Assembly (NCBI GenBank): GCA_028712365.1
Contig: JAQTQE010000018.1
Span: 1-34,677, forward strand
Direction: 5' to 3'
Length of the DNA stretch: 34,677 nucleotides
Source: a bacterium
GTDB lineage: Bacteria > CAYTYR01 > UBA6262
The notes under the pieces were generated by a model. The model saw only the letters and a list, made by a program, of their open reading frames with translations, made no database searches and was not told where the DNA came from. Positions 26,953 through 34,677 of this stretch are shown in pieces (the stretch's first letter is position 1; every line of letters starts with the position of its first letter). The translations under genes were made by a program, and so were the position numbers.

Positions 26953-29051
26953 TGTCTATTGTTAAAATGAAAAAAATGCAGTTGTTCGCTCATAAAGAGA
27001 TCCGGCAACGGCTATTGGCCTTTCTGCAGCAACAAGGAGTGGCCCAGTTACATCCCTTAGATCATGACCAAATGCAGCAAGAATTATTAACCTATTCTGT
27101 AGTTTCTTCCCAGGATATCGATGAAACACTGCACACCTTGCAACATATGGTTAATTTCCTGAAGAAACACAGTAAGGTGCGTATCTCCGGTCAGATCATG
27201 CTTGATCATCAGCAATGGACCCAGATTACGCAACATTTCAATTTCCAGGAATGTTTTTACAAATGCCGTAAGGTTGAAGAAGTCCTGGGCCGGCTGGAAC
27301 TAAAAAAACAACAACTAACTACCCAGCAGCAACAACTTGTACCCTGGCTGGAAGCGCCCATACGTTTGCAGGATTTGCATGACCGGCTTCATGTAACTTA
27401 TTTTGTCGGCAGCATGAAACTGAAAATGCAGGCAGCCTGCCTGAAAGAGTTGCAGGAGACTATCCCGGCTTTGCACTATGAGGCAATTTCCCGGGATCGG
27501 GATAAAGCGTATCTGATCATAATAACTTTACATGAAAATAAGGACCTAGCCTTAGAGATAATGAAAAAATATGATTTTAACAAAAGCCAATTCCCTAAGA
27601 TCAAAGCTACCCCAAAACGACTACATGTTCGTTTATCCCAGGAATTGACCAGGATCGATAAAACCCTGGGCCATCTCGCACAGGAGATCACGGCTCTTAG
27701 CCAGAATCTCCCCAAACTTGTCAGCTTAATAGATTACTATCAGAATATCCGGGAGAATAAAATAGTGCAGCGCTGGTTCTTGGAAAGCAATAAAACTTTT
27801 GTTATCACCGGATGGCTACCGGCAAAACAAGAAGCCTCGTTTCGTAAAGCTCTCTACCAGCATTTTCAGGAGGTGGAACTCATTACCGTAGATCCGGAGG
27901 CAGCTGATAATCCGCCAGTGGAGATCGAGAATAAAAAATTAGTTAAGCCATTTGAAGTAATCACAGAGTTATATGGGTATCCTATCTATACAGGAATTGA
28001 CCCAACCGCTTATTTAGCGCCATTTTTTGCTTTGTTTTTTGGGATTTGCCTGGGTGATGCCGGTTATGGATTGGTAGTGGCGGTAATTACCGCAGTGGTA
28101 TCGTGGAAAATGCGTTCCCGGTTGACTCCCACGACTTGGCGTTTTGTTAATTTATTTTTTTTAGGTGGCCTTTGCGCTATTTTAGCCGGGGTAGCCATGG
28201 GTAGCTATTTTGGCGTAGGGACTTCTTTTAAGCTCTTTGATCCTCTTTCCCAGCTGACTGTATTTTTGGGATTGGCTTTTGCTTTAGGTTTGATCCATGT
28301 ATTTACCGGTCTGGTTCTGAAGATGAGGGACAACATCCGGGATAATAGTGCCTGGGCAGGATTATGGGACCAGGGGGCCTGGATGATCCTGATAACGTCA
28401 TTAATTGTTTTGGGATTGGCCAAGACGCAGGAATTATCAACGACCGTAGCTACTATTAGTTCATTTATAGCTATTATGGCAGCCTCGTGGGTATGTCTTT
28501 TCCAGGCTAGGAGCGAAGATAAGAATTCCAGCGCTGATATGGATAGGTACCAAGTATTTTTTCTGGGTTTAAGTCTTAGCTTAGCTTGCTGGATACTTGG
28601 CCTGGCAGCTCCTTTGGGCTTGATCAGCTCGTTGTTGTTTTTTAGCCTGATTTTGTATTATGGCCGCAAGAATATAGGCAGTATTTTTGCCAGGATCGGC
28701 TTGGGTTTATTCAATCTTTACGGCATCACCAGTTACCTGGGTGATGTGTTATCATATTCCCGTTTGGTAGCATTAGGACTTGGCGGCGGGGTGATTGCCA
28801 TGGTGATCAACACTATGGCCGGATTGACTAAAGACAGCATTCCGGTGTTAGGATTGTTCTTGGCAGGCATGATCTTGCTATTTGGCCATGCTTTTAACCT
28901 GGCCATGAGCTTATTGAGCGCTTTTGTGCATACCTCCAGGTTACAATATGTGGAGTTTTTTGGTAAGTTTTATGCCAGCGGGGGTAAGAAATTTAAACCT
29001 TTTAATTGGACATATAAAAACGTGCTCTTGATTGAGCAAGATAAGAAATAG
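26952..29051 (+). CDS. ntpI: V-type ATPase membrane subunit I (a subunit)
   Basis: The stator membrane subunit that forms the ion path against the K ring. It has 699 residues: a cytoplasmic N-terminal half (about 1-345) starting MSIVKMKKMQLFAHK with coiled-coil arms, then about seven or eight membrane helices. The PFEVITELYGYPIYTGIDPT motif marks the junction. SYLGDVLSYSRLVALGLGGG and the late GHAFNLAMSLLSAFVHTSRL with LQYVEFFGKFY are strongly typical of subunit I. It overlaps the preceding gene by one base. The family call is secure. Confidence 0.95.
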   Translation: MSIVKMKKMQLFAHKEIRQRLLAFLQQQGVAQLHPLDHDQMQQELLTYSVVSSQDIDETLHTLQHMVNFLKKHSKVRISGQIMLDHQQWTQITQHFNFQECFYKCRKVEEVLGRLELKKQQLTTQQQQLVPWLEAPIRLQDLHDRLHVTYFVGSMKLKMQAACLKELQETIPALHYEAISRDRDKAYLIIITLHENKDLALEIMKKYDFNKSQFPKIKATPKRLHVRLSQELTRIDKTLGHLAQEITALSQNLPKLVSLIDYYQNIRENKIVQRWFLESNKTFVITGWLPAKQEASFRKALYQHFQEVELITVDPEAADNPPVEIENKKLVKPFEVITELYGYPIYTGIDPTAYLAPFFALFFGICLGDAGYGLVVAVITAVVSWKMRSRLTPTTWRFVNLFFLGGLCAILAGVAMGSYFGVGTSFKLFDPLSQLTVFLGLAFALGLIHVFTGLVLKMRDNIRDNSAWAGLWDQGAWMILITSLIVLGLAKTQELSTTVATISSFIAIMAASWVCLFQARSEDKNSSADMDRYQVFFLGLSLSLACWILGLAAPLGLISSLLFFSLILYYGRKNIGSIFARIGLGLFNLYGITSYLGDVLSYSRLVALGLGGGVIAMVINTMAGLTKDSIPVLGLFLAGMILLFGHAFNLAMSLLSAFVHTSRLQYVEFFGKFYASGGKKFKPFNWTYKNVLLIEQDKK

Positions 29052-29104
29052 TTTATTATTTAGATATTAGAATTTAGAATTTCTATTACAAGAGGAGGGC
29101 AATA

Positions 29105-29590
29105 ATGGAAATTGGATTAATGTTAGCTATTCTAGGAGTAGTGGCCTGCGCCGGATTGTCTGGTATTGGCTCAGCGACTGGTGTAGCCATTGCCGGATCT
29201 GCGGCTAGCGGCGTATTAAGTGAAGAACCGGAAAAATTTGGTAATACCATTCTTCTAGTAGCCTTGCCGGGAACGCAGGGATTTTATGGCTTTGTTATTG
29301 CAGTATTAATGTTGATCTATTTAGGCGCGTTTGGCACTGCTTTTAAAGCTGTAACTTTACCTCAGGGACTGGCCTTTCTGGCAACAGGCTTTTTTTGCGG
29401 CTTAGTGCAATGGTGGTCAGCCGTATACCAGGGTAAAGTTTGCGCGGCAGCAGTCAGTATTGTAGCCAAGAATCCAGAGCATTCTATGAAAGGCGTAGTC
29501 TATGGTGTCATGGTAGAGACCTACGCTGTTCTTGGATTTCTGACTGCTTTGATCGTATTGCTAAAAGGGATTGCCCCAGGGTTGCAATAA
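29105..29590 (+). CDS. ntpK: V-type ATPase proteolipid subunit K, Na+-type binding site
   Basis: The rotor-ring subunit: 161 residues made of two fused helical hairpins (four membrane helices), the duplicated 16-kDa form. LPGTQGFYGF in the first hairpin gives L54, T57 and Q58; VYQGKV in the third helix gives Q109; VMVETYAVLGF in the fourth gives E138. These correspond to L61, T64, Q65, Q110 and E139, which coordinate sodium in Enterococcus hirae NtpK. There is one carboxylate per four helices, as in that enzyme. An AGAGGAGGG site precedes ATG 29105. Na+ coupling is inferred from the complete ligand set. Confidence 0.95.
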   Translation: MEIGLMLAILGVVACAGLSGIGSATGVAIAGSAASGVLSEEPEKFGNTILLVALPGTQGFYGFVIAVLMLIYLGAFGTAFKAVTLPQGLAFLATGFFCGLVQWWSAVYQGKVCAAAVSIVAKNPEHSMKGVVYGVMVETYAVLGFLTALIVLLKGIAPGLQ

Positions 29591-29614
29591 ATATTAAGAT
29601 TTTTGGAGTAACGC

Positions 29615-30220
29615 ATGTCATTGGAAAAAATTATTGAAAGAATTGCCCAGGATTCGCTGGCCCAGGCCAACGAAATAACAGGGCAAGCTAAACATAACGC
29701 CGCGGCTATCCTGTCTAAAGCCAGGGCAGAGGCAGCCGCGCTCGTAAAAAACAGGATAGAGAAGGCCCAGCGGGAAGCGGATAATCTGGCGCAACGGGAA
29801 AAAGCGATCACCCAGTTAGAAATGCGCAAAAAAGTGCTGGCCTCAAAACAGGAAGTGATTAGTGCAATATATAAAAACGTGGCAGAGAAAATAGCCGCGC
29901 TGCCGGATAAAGAATATGTATTGTTTATAAAGAATCAAGTTCTGAACGCAGTAGAAACAGGGAAAGAACAAATAATCTTCTCAGCGGCAGAAACTGACCG
30001 GCTCGGGCCTAAAATCGTCCAGGAAATAAACCAGGAATTAAAAAGTAAAAAACGGCCGGGAGAATTAACTTTAGGACCGGTCAGTAAGCAGCTTACGCAG
30101 GGATTTTTGCTGCAACAGGGATCAGTGGTATTGAATTATACATTAGATTCTATCCTGGCCAGGCGGCGTGAAGAGACAGAGTTATTGGTGGCTGAGATAC
30201 TTTTTAAGGAGAAACAATGA
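29615..30220 (+). CDS. ntpE: V-type ATPase peripheral-stalk subunit E
   Basis: A 201-residue stalk subunit that pairs with the G/H subunit and grips the A3B3 head. The N-terminal half is a long Ala/Lys/Glu helix (AAILSKARAEAAALVKNRIE). The C-terminal half is a globular alpha-beta domain ending ...LDSILARRREETELLVAEILF, a typical E-subunit ending. GGAG lies six bases before ATG 29615. Its stop overlaps the subunit C start as ATGA, so translation is coupled. Confidence 0.9.
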   Translation: MSLEKIIERIAQDSLAQANEITGQAKHNAAAILSKARAEAAALVKNRIEKAQREADNLAQREKAITQLEMRKKVLASKQEVISAIYKNVAEKIAALPDKEYVLFIKNQVLNAVETGKEQIIFSAAETDRLGPKIVQEINQELKSKKRPGELTLGPVSKQLTQGFLLQQGSVVLNYTLDSILARRREETELLVAEILFKEKQ

Positions 30221-31158
30221 GCACCGCATATGTGCAGGCAGTGGCTAATATCAGGGCTCTTGAGGCTAAGCTGCTGAATAGCCAGATGTTAGAACAACTG
30301 GCCAATACTGCTAATTTTAACGATGCCCTTACTGAAGCCAAGCACAGGATCTATGGCGTATCCGCGGACCGGATACAAACCCTCCAGGAGGCGCTGGACA
30401 TGATCAGCCAGGAAGAAAAATACCTGTTTGGTTATACGGCACAACTGGTATTTGATCATGAACTATCTGCCCTGATGTCCTGGCATAGCCGTTTAACCAG
30501 GATTAAAGGGATAATTAAAAACACCCTACACACCCGGGAACAGGCCCCGGCAGAGATAAAAGCCTGGCCAGAATGTATTAAGCAGGCTTGGGCCCAGGCA
30601 CAAAAAGAATATACAGATAACACGGATCTAAAGATCGTGGATTTTATCGTTGACGCTCATTACGTGCAGGCGCTACAAGGGGTATTACTGCAGCTTAATT
30701 CTTCCTGGTTAAATAAAGTTTGTTTGTTGGCCGCAGATTTTTATAATATTAAAACATGGCTCAGGTTTAAAATAAATACGATAATACTAAAAGATGCCAC
30801 TGCTCTATTCTTGAGCGGCGGAGAAATTGAACGCTCCCTGTTCCTGAGGTCAGGGGATATGGCGGTGGATGATTTTATACAGCTATTGAAGTATAAACCC
30901 TACGCGCCTGAATTAACAGTTGCCTGGAACCAGGCAAAACAAAATGGGGATTGGCAACTCCTGGACCTGTTTTTTACTAATTACCTGATCCGGTCATTAC
31001 GCGCGACAAAATTGATCTATGACGGTCCTGAACCAGTCTTGGCCTACCTTTTGGTCAGGCTGGCGGAGCTGAATAATATTAAGATAATATTAAGCGGAAA
31101 ATTTTATAATATCCCGAAAGAACTTATTACCGGCCGGTTGAGTAAAACATATGTCTAA
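30217..31158 (+). CDS. ntpC: V-type ATPase central-stalk subunit C (d-type)
   Basis: The socket that couples the central shaft to the membrane K ring. It has 313 residues and is almost all helical, with the repeated three-lobe pattern of this family: YVQAVANIRALEAKLL at the start, VDAHYVQALQGVLL, then FLSGGEIERSLFL, and near the end AYLLVRLAELNNIKIILSGK, a motif characteristic of subunit C/d. It overlaps ntpE (ATGA) and the following F-subunit gene by eight bases. Confidence 0.9.
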   Translation: MSTAYVQAVANIRALEAKLLNSQMLEQLANTANFNDALTEAKHRIYGVSADRIQTLQEALDMISQEEKYLFGYTAQLVFDHELSALMSWHSRLTRIKGIIKNTLHTREQAPAEIKAWPECIKQAWAQAQKEYTDNTDLKIVDFIVDAHYVQALQGVLLQLNSSWLNKVCLLAADFYNIKTWLRFKINTIILKDATALFLSGGEIERSLFLRSGDMAVDDFIQLLKYKPYAPELTVAWNQAKQNGDWQLLDLFFTNYLIRSLRATKLIYDGPEPVLAYLLVRLAELNNIKIILSGKFYNIPKELITGRLSKTYV

Positions 31159-31468
31159 AACAGGAAAAATTTGTTTTATTGGCGAAAAAGCTATCGTCAG
31201 CCCGTTTCAGGTTTGCGGGGCAGAAGTTTATTATTTTACCCCTGATGCCTGGCCGGATATCGCTAAAAAATTAGCAACGCAAGACTTCCAGATCATTTTT
31301 GTGACCGAAGAAGCAGCTCCCTATGTGAACCAAGCGAAAGACGCCAATATTGTAATTTTGCCTAATACCGAAAGTATGTTTTTTAAATCCGGTAAAGCCA
31401 GCCAGGGTGCGGAAGAATTGCGGCGCGTCATTATTAAGGCTGTCGGGACGGATATACTTGTTGAGTAA
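31151..31468 (+). CDS. ntpG: V-type ATPase central-stalk subunit F
   Basis: A 105-residue Rossmann-like subunit bound to the rotor shaft next to subunit D. Visible landmarks are the N-terminal GKICFIGEKAIVSPFQVCGA, the strand QIIFVTEEAAPYV and the C-terminal amphipathic helix ELRRVIIKAVGTDIL. It begins inside the end of ntpC, so translation is coupled. A 133-base gap holding an inverted repeat separates it from subunit A. It is called NtpG in the Enterococcus naming. Confidence 0.9.
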   Translation: MSKTGKICFIGEKAIVSPFQVCGAEVYYFTPDAWPDIAKKLATQDFQIIFVTEEAAPYVNQAKDANIVILPNTESMFFKSGKASQGAEELRRVIIKAVGTDILVE

Positions 31469-31493
31469 GAGCGAGGGGCAATAAGAGTGAGAA

Positions 31494-31577
31494 GCAGTCA
31501 AAACGAAGAGCGGTAAAAACGAGAAACAGTTAACTGCCTTTCGCATTTACTGGCAACTGTTCTTCGCATTGACTGGC
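31494..31577. repeat. Imperfect inverted repeat with tandem units between V-ATPase F and A genes
   Basis: The left arm (31494-31531) and right arm (31532-31577) are imperfect inverses. The right arm itself holds two similar units, TTCGCATTTACTGGC and TTCGCATTGACTGGC. An RNA of this region could fold into a long hairpin ahead of subunit A. It has no coding potential. Confidence 0.6.
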
Positions 31578-31601
31578 GAACTGTACTTAAAAGGAGAAAC
31601 T

Positions 31602-33347
31602 ATGAGTGGCGGTAAGATCGTAAAAGTTTCCGGGCCGTTGGTAATTGCCAGCGATTTAACTGATGTAAAAATGTATGATGTGGTCAAAGTCGGTTTGCCT
31701 CAACTGATCGGCGAGGTTATCGGCCTGGACGGGAACACCGCTTTTATCCAGGTATATGAAGAAACAGCCGGGATCGGGCCAGATGAGCCGGTTACCAGCA
31801 CCGGAGAACCATTGAGCGTAGAATTAGGCCCGGGGCTGATCGGCGGGATTTATGATGGTATCCAGCGGCCATTGACCGTAATACAAAATATGAGCGGAAG
31901 CTGGATCGCCCGAGGCATTGATATCCCCAAACTGGATCGGAAAAAGAAGTGGGCCTTTAAAGCTACGGTAAGCAAGGGTGATCAATTAGTTACCGGCGAT
32001 ATTATCGGGACAGTACAGGAAACAAACCTGGTTGAACAGAAAATTATGGTACCTCCAGGCTTGACCGGGGAAGTTTCTATGATCAAGTCCGGTGATTTCA
32101 CTGTAGAAGAAATAGTGTGCCAATTAAAGCAAAATGGTCAAACCTCAGATATAAAAATGGCCCAACACTGGCCAGTGCGTAAAATGCGTCCGGTTAAGGA
32201 AAAATTGCCCCCCAACGAGCCGCTGGTGACAGGGCAGAGAGTCATTGATACATTTTTCCCCGTAGCCAAAGGCGGTACCGCTTGTATTCCGGGACCATTT
32301 GGATCCGGGAAAACCGTGGTTCAGCACCAATTGGCGAAGTGGGCAGACGCGCAAATAATTGTTTATGTTGGTTGTGGCGAACGCGGCAATGAAATGACTG
32401 ATGTGCTCATGGAATTCCCAAAGTTGAAAGACCCGCGCAGCGGAGAACCACTGATCAACAGGACCGTCTTGATCGCTAATACCAGTAATATGCCGGTTTC
32501 AGCCAGGGAAGCTTCGGTTTATACCGGCATAACCATTGCCGAGTATTTCCGGGATATGGGGTATACTGTTGCGTTAATGGCTGATTCTACCAGCCGTTGG
32601 GCTGAAGCGCTCAGGGAAATGTCCGGCCGCCTGGAAGAAATGCCTGGAGAGGAAGGATATCCGGCGTATCTCTCTATGAGGTTAGCTGAATTTTACGAAC
32701 GTGCCGGTAAAGTGAAATGTGCCTGTAGCGATGAACGGGAAGGCAGCCTGTCAGTCATAGGCGCGGTGAGTCCTCCGGGCGGCGATTTGTCTGATCCGGT
32801 GGTCCAAAGCACCTTGCGGGTAGTAAAAGTATTCTGGAGCTTGGAAGACAAGCTGGCCTATATGCGGCATTTCCCGGCGATTAACTGGCTTAATAGTTAT
32901 TCTTTGTATTTGGATAATATTGCCGGATATATTGGGAAAATAATCAGTCCTGATTTCCTGGTCTTGCGCCGTGAGGCGATCAAACTGTTGCAGAATGAAG
33001 CTTCCTTGGAAGAGATCGTACGTTTAGTGGGAGTTGAATCATTATCTCCTAATGACCGGCTGACTTTGGCTACGGCTAAAAGTATCCGGGAAGATTTCCT
33101 GCACCAAATGGCGTTTGACCCGGAAGACACATATACTTCCCTGCAAAAACAATACCAATTGCTAAAACTGATCATGACTTTCCACCAGCGGGCTAAAGAG
33201 GGCATTAGCCGTAAACAGAATCTTGATGAAATACTGAAGTATAAGGTCAGAGAGAAAATTGCCAAGGCTAAATATATCCCGGAAAATAAAATAGGAACAT
33301 TTGAAGACATATTTACAGAAATAGAGCAGGTGTTTAAATCTTTATAA
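31602..33347 (+). CDS. ntpA: V-type ATPase catalytic subunit A
   Basis: The ATP-hydrolysing or synthesising subunit of the A3B3 head. ATG 31602, five bases after AAGGAG, gives 581 residues; an upstream start at 31569 lies in the inverted repeat and adds unlikely residues. The N-terminal barrel (about 1-75) is followed by the A-specific non-homologous insert (about 115-190). Walker A is GPFGSGKT (231-238). Next come GCGERGNEM with the catalytic Glu, then ADSTSRWAEALREMSGRLEE and GYPAYLSMRLAEFYERAGKV. The C-terminal helical bundle is complete. It is separated from subunit B by repeat copy B. Confidence 0.97.
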   Translation: MSGGKIVKVSGPLVIASDLTDVKMYDVVKVGLPQLIGEVIGLDGNTAFIQVYEETAGIGPDEPVTSTGEPLSVELGPGLIGGIYDGIQRPLTVIQNMSGSWIARGIDIPKLDRKKKWAFKATVSKGDQLVTGDIIGTVQETNLVEQKIMVPPGLTGEVSMIKSGDFTVEEIVCQLKQNGQTSDIKMAQHWPVRKMRPVKEKLPPNEPLVTGQRVIDTFFPVAKGGTACIPGPFGSGKTVVQHQLAKWADAQIIVYVGCGERGNEMTDVLMEFPKLKDPRSGEPLINRTVLIANTSNMPVSAREASVYTGITIAEYFRDMGYTVALMADSTSRWAEALREMSGRLEEMPGEEGYPAYLSMRLAEFYERAGKVKCACSDEREGSLSVIGAVSPPGGDLSDPVVQSTLRVVKVFWSLEDKLAYMRHFPAINWLNSYSLYLDNIAGYIGKIISPDFLVLRREAIKLLQNEASLEEIVRLVGVESLSPNDRLTLATAKSIREDFLHQMAFDPEDTYTSLQKQYQLLKLIMTFHQRAKEGISRKQNLDEILKYKVREKIAKAKYIPENKIGTFEDIFTEIEQVFKSL

Positions 33348-33369
33348 TTTTTGTATTAAACCGTCGTTA

Positions 33370-33460
33370 GGTGTAAGTTTTAGAAGTAAGTTTAGTCTGA
33401 AGTCTATAGGTGTTGGGCTTTAAACCTAAGACCTACCTCCATACTTACTTCTACAACCTT
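33370..33460. repeat. Intergenic repeat, copy B (about 91 bases, inverted ends)
   Basis: This is the second copy of the repeat at 24663-24760, here inside the V-ATPase operon between subunits A and B. The ends TAGAAGTAAGT (33381-33391) and ACTTACTTCTA (33443-33453) are perfect inverses, so transcripts may carry a hairpin. Confidence 0.85.
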
Positions 33461-33495
33461 TAACTTACTGCTATCTTTACAAGGAGAAAAAGCGC

Positions 33496-34677
33496 ATGTC
33501 CAAAGCCAAAGAATATTCGACAGTAACCAGTATTGCCGGCCCCTTATTAATGGTAGAACAGACCGCCGGGATCAAATATAGTGAAATAGCGGAAATAATC
33601 CTGAAAAACGGGGAAGTGCGTCACGGCCGGGTACTGGAAATAAACCAAGACAAGGCTTTGGTCCAGTTATTTGAAGGTTCGATGGGATTGAATTTGGCAG
33701 ATAGCCGTGTACGCTTCCTGGGAAAAAGCCTGGAGTTGGGCGTAAGCATGGATATGCTGGGCCGGATCTTTGACGGACTGGGACAACCTATTGATAAAGG
33801 TCCTAATATTATTCCTGAAAAAAAACTTGATATTAACGGGCAACCGATCAATCCTTGTGCCAGGGATTACCCGAATGAATTTATCCAGACCGGGGTCAGT
33901 GCCATAGATGGCATGACCACTCTGGTGCGCGGGCAGAAACTGCCTATCTTTTCCGGGGCAGGGCTGCCTCATAATGAATTAGCGGCACAGATCGCCCGGC
34001 AGGCAAAGGTGCTGGGACAGGAAGAACAATTTGCCGTGGTTTTCGGCGCGATGGGTATTACTTTTGAAGAAGCGGATTATTTTATTACTGATTTTAAAAA
34101 AACCGGGGCTATTGACCGGGCAGTATTGTTTATGAATTTAGCTGATGATCCGGCTATTGAACGGATCGCCACGCCGCGGATGGCCTTGACCTGCGCAGAA
34201 TACCTGGCTTTTGAGAAAGGTATGCATGTCTTGGTTATTCTTACCGATATGACCAATTATTGCGAAGCTTTGCGCCAGATCTCAGCGGCCCGGAAAGAGA
34301 TCCCTGGCCGCCGCGGGTATCCCGGATATATGTATACTGACTTAGCCACTATTTACGAAAGAGCTGGCAGGATCATAGGCCAGAAAGGGTCGATCACCCA
34401 ATTCCCGATCTTGAGTATGCCGGAAGATGATAAAACTCATCCGATACCGGACCTGACAGGATACATTACCGAAGGACAGATAATCCTCAGCCGGGAGTTG
34501 CACCGGCGGGGCATCTATCCGCCGATCGATATATTGCCGTCATTATCGCGTTTAAAAGAAAAGGGTATCGGCGAGAAAAAAACCAGGGGAGACCACGGCA
34601 GTGTAACGAGCCAGATCTTTAGTTCCTATGCCCGCGGTAAGGAAGTAAAGGAATTAGCCGTAATCCTGGGTGAAGCG
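33496..34677 (+). CDS. ntpB: V-type ATPase subunit B (cut by window edge)
   Basis: The nucleotide-binding but non-catalytic partner of subunit A. ATG 33496 lies nine bases after AAGGAG, and 394 residues are visible before the window ends; the family is usually about 460. Recognisable segments are [76 protein letters not shown] (the degenerate P-loop typical of B), [16 protein letters not shown]-like sequence, and [20 protein letters not shown]. The gene is open to the last base, so the truncation is only by the window. Subunit D would be expected next. Confidence 0.96.
   Translation, partial: MSKAKEYSTVTSIAGPLLMVEQTAGIKYSEIAEIILKNGEVRHGRVLEINQDKALVQLFEGSMGLNLADSRVRFLGKSLELGVSMDMLGRIFDGLGQPIDKGPNIIPEKKLDINGQPINPCARDYPNEFIQTGVSAIDGMTTLVRGQKLPIFSGAGLPHNELAAQIARQAKVLGQEEQFAVVFGAMGITFEEADYFITDFKKTGAIDRAVLFMNLADDPAIERIATPRMALTCAEYLAFEKGMHVLVILTDMTNYCEALRQISAARKEIPGRRGYPGYMYTDLATIYERAGRIIGQKGSITQFPILSMPEDDKTHPIPDLTGYITEGQIILSRELHRRGIYPPIDILPSLSRLKEKGIGEKKTRGDHGSVTSQIFSSYARGKEVKELAVILGEA

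Noticed and set aside
31494-31577. CRISPR-like array
   Set aside because: There are only two or three imperfect units without regular spacers, and no cas gene is nearby.

Overview
The window is the chromosomal replication-origin neighbourhood of a bacterium, with a mobile element at its left edge and a V-type ATPase operon at its right edge. The cell is probably a diderm: YidC has a large periplasmic domain after its first membrane segment, and GyrB is long, with the extra insert seen in many Gram-negative gyrases. Base composition is moderately AT-rich. The ancestral gene order around dnaA, the Bacillus-type parS sites and a bacterial V-ATPase would fit an uncultured candidate phylum such as Margulisbacteria or Omnitrophota. 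That is a guess; no rRNA gene is present to settle it.

Layout. (1) 1-3075: a probable mobile island. It holds the start of a type I methyltransferase gene (hsdM, cut by the window edge), a small XRE-type regulator, a palindromic operator lying over a divergent promoter, a 63-residue ORF and a large serine recombinase. The recombinase frame abuts and then runs antisense through tRNA-Ser(UGA). (2) 2653-13939, minus strand: dnaA, dnaN, recF, a DciA/DUF721 gene, gyrB, gyrA, a divergent archease, serS, a BON-like gene and tRNA-Ser, most of them tightly packed or overlapping. (3) 12351-14215: DnaA-box clusters on both sides of dnaA, so oriC looks bipartite. (4) 14216-17294, plus strand: rpmH, rnpA, yidD, yidC and jag, with a near-consensus promoter and a clear terminator. 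(5) 17354-23258, plus strand: mnmE, a patatin-like lipase, rsmG, a membrane-anchored HExxH peptidase, parA and parB, with four parS or parS-like sites. (6) 23385-26479, minus strand, facing the replication fork: a homocitrate-synthase-like enzyme, an aspartate aminotransferase and ndk. (7) 26650-34677, plus strand: V-ATPase genes in the order G/H, I, K, E, C, F, A, B, the last cut by the window edge.

How it works together. The central block initiates replication (DnaA, the DnaN clamp, helicase-loading DciA, gyrase) and segregates the origin (ParA, ParB, parS). The rpmH-jag block serves ribosome, RNase P and membrane-protein biogenesis. The K subunit of the V-ATPase carries the full set of residues that bind sodium in Enterococcus hirae NtpK, so the enzyme is probably Na+-coupled.

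The items most worth a second look are the recombinase frame that crosses the tRNA, the archease that has lost its usual metal-binding residues, the parS cluster around rsmG, a roughly 95-bp intergenic repeat present twice, and the Na+-type K subunit. I found no CRISPR array, no insertion sequence and no gene-free stretch longer than 300 bases.
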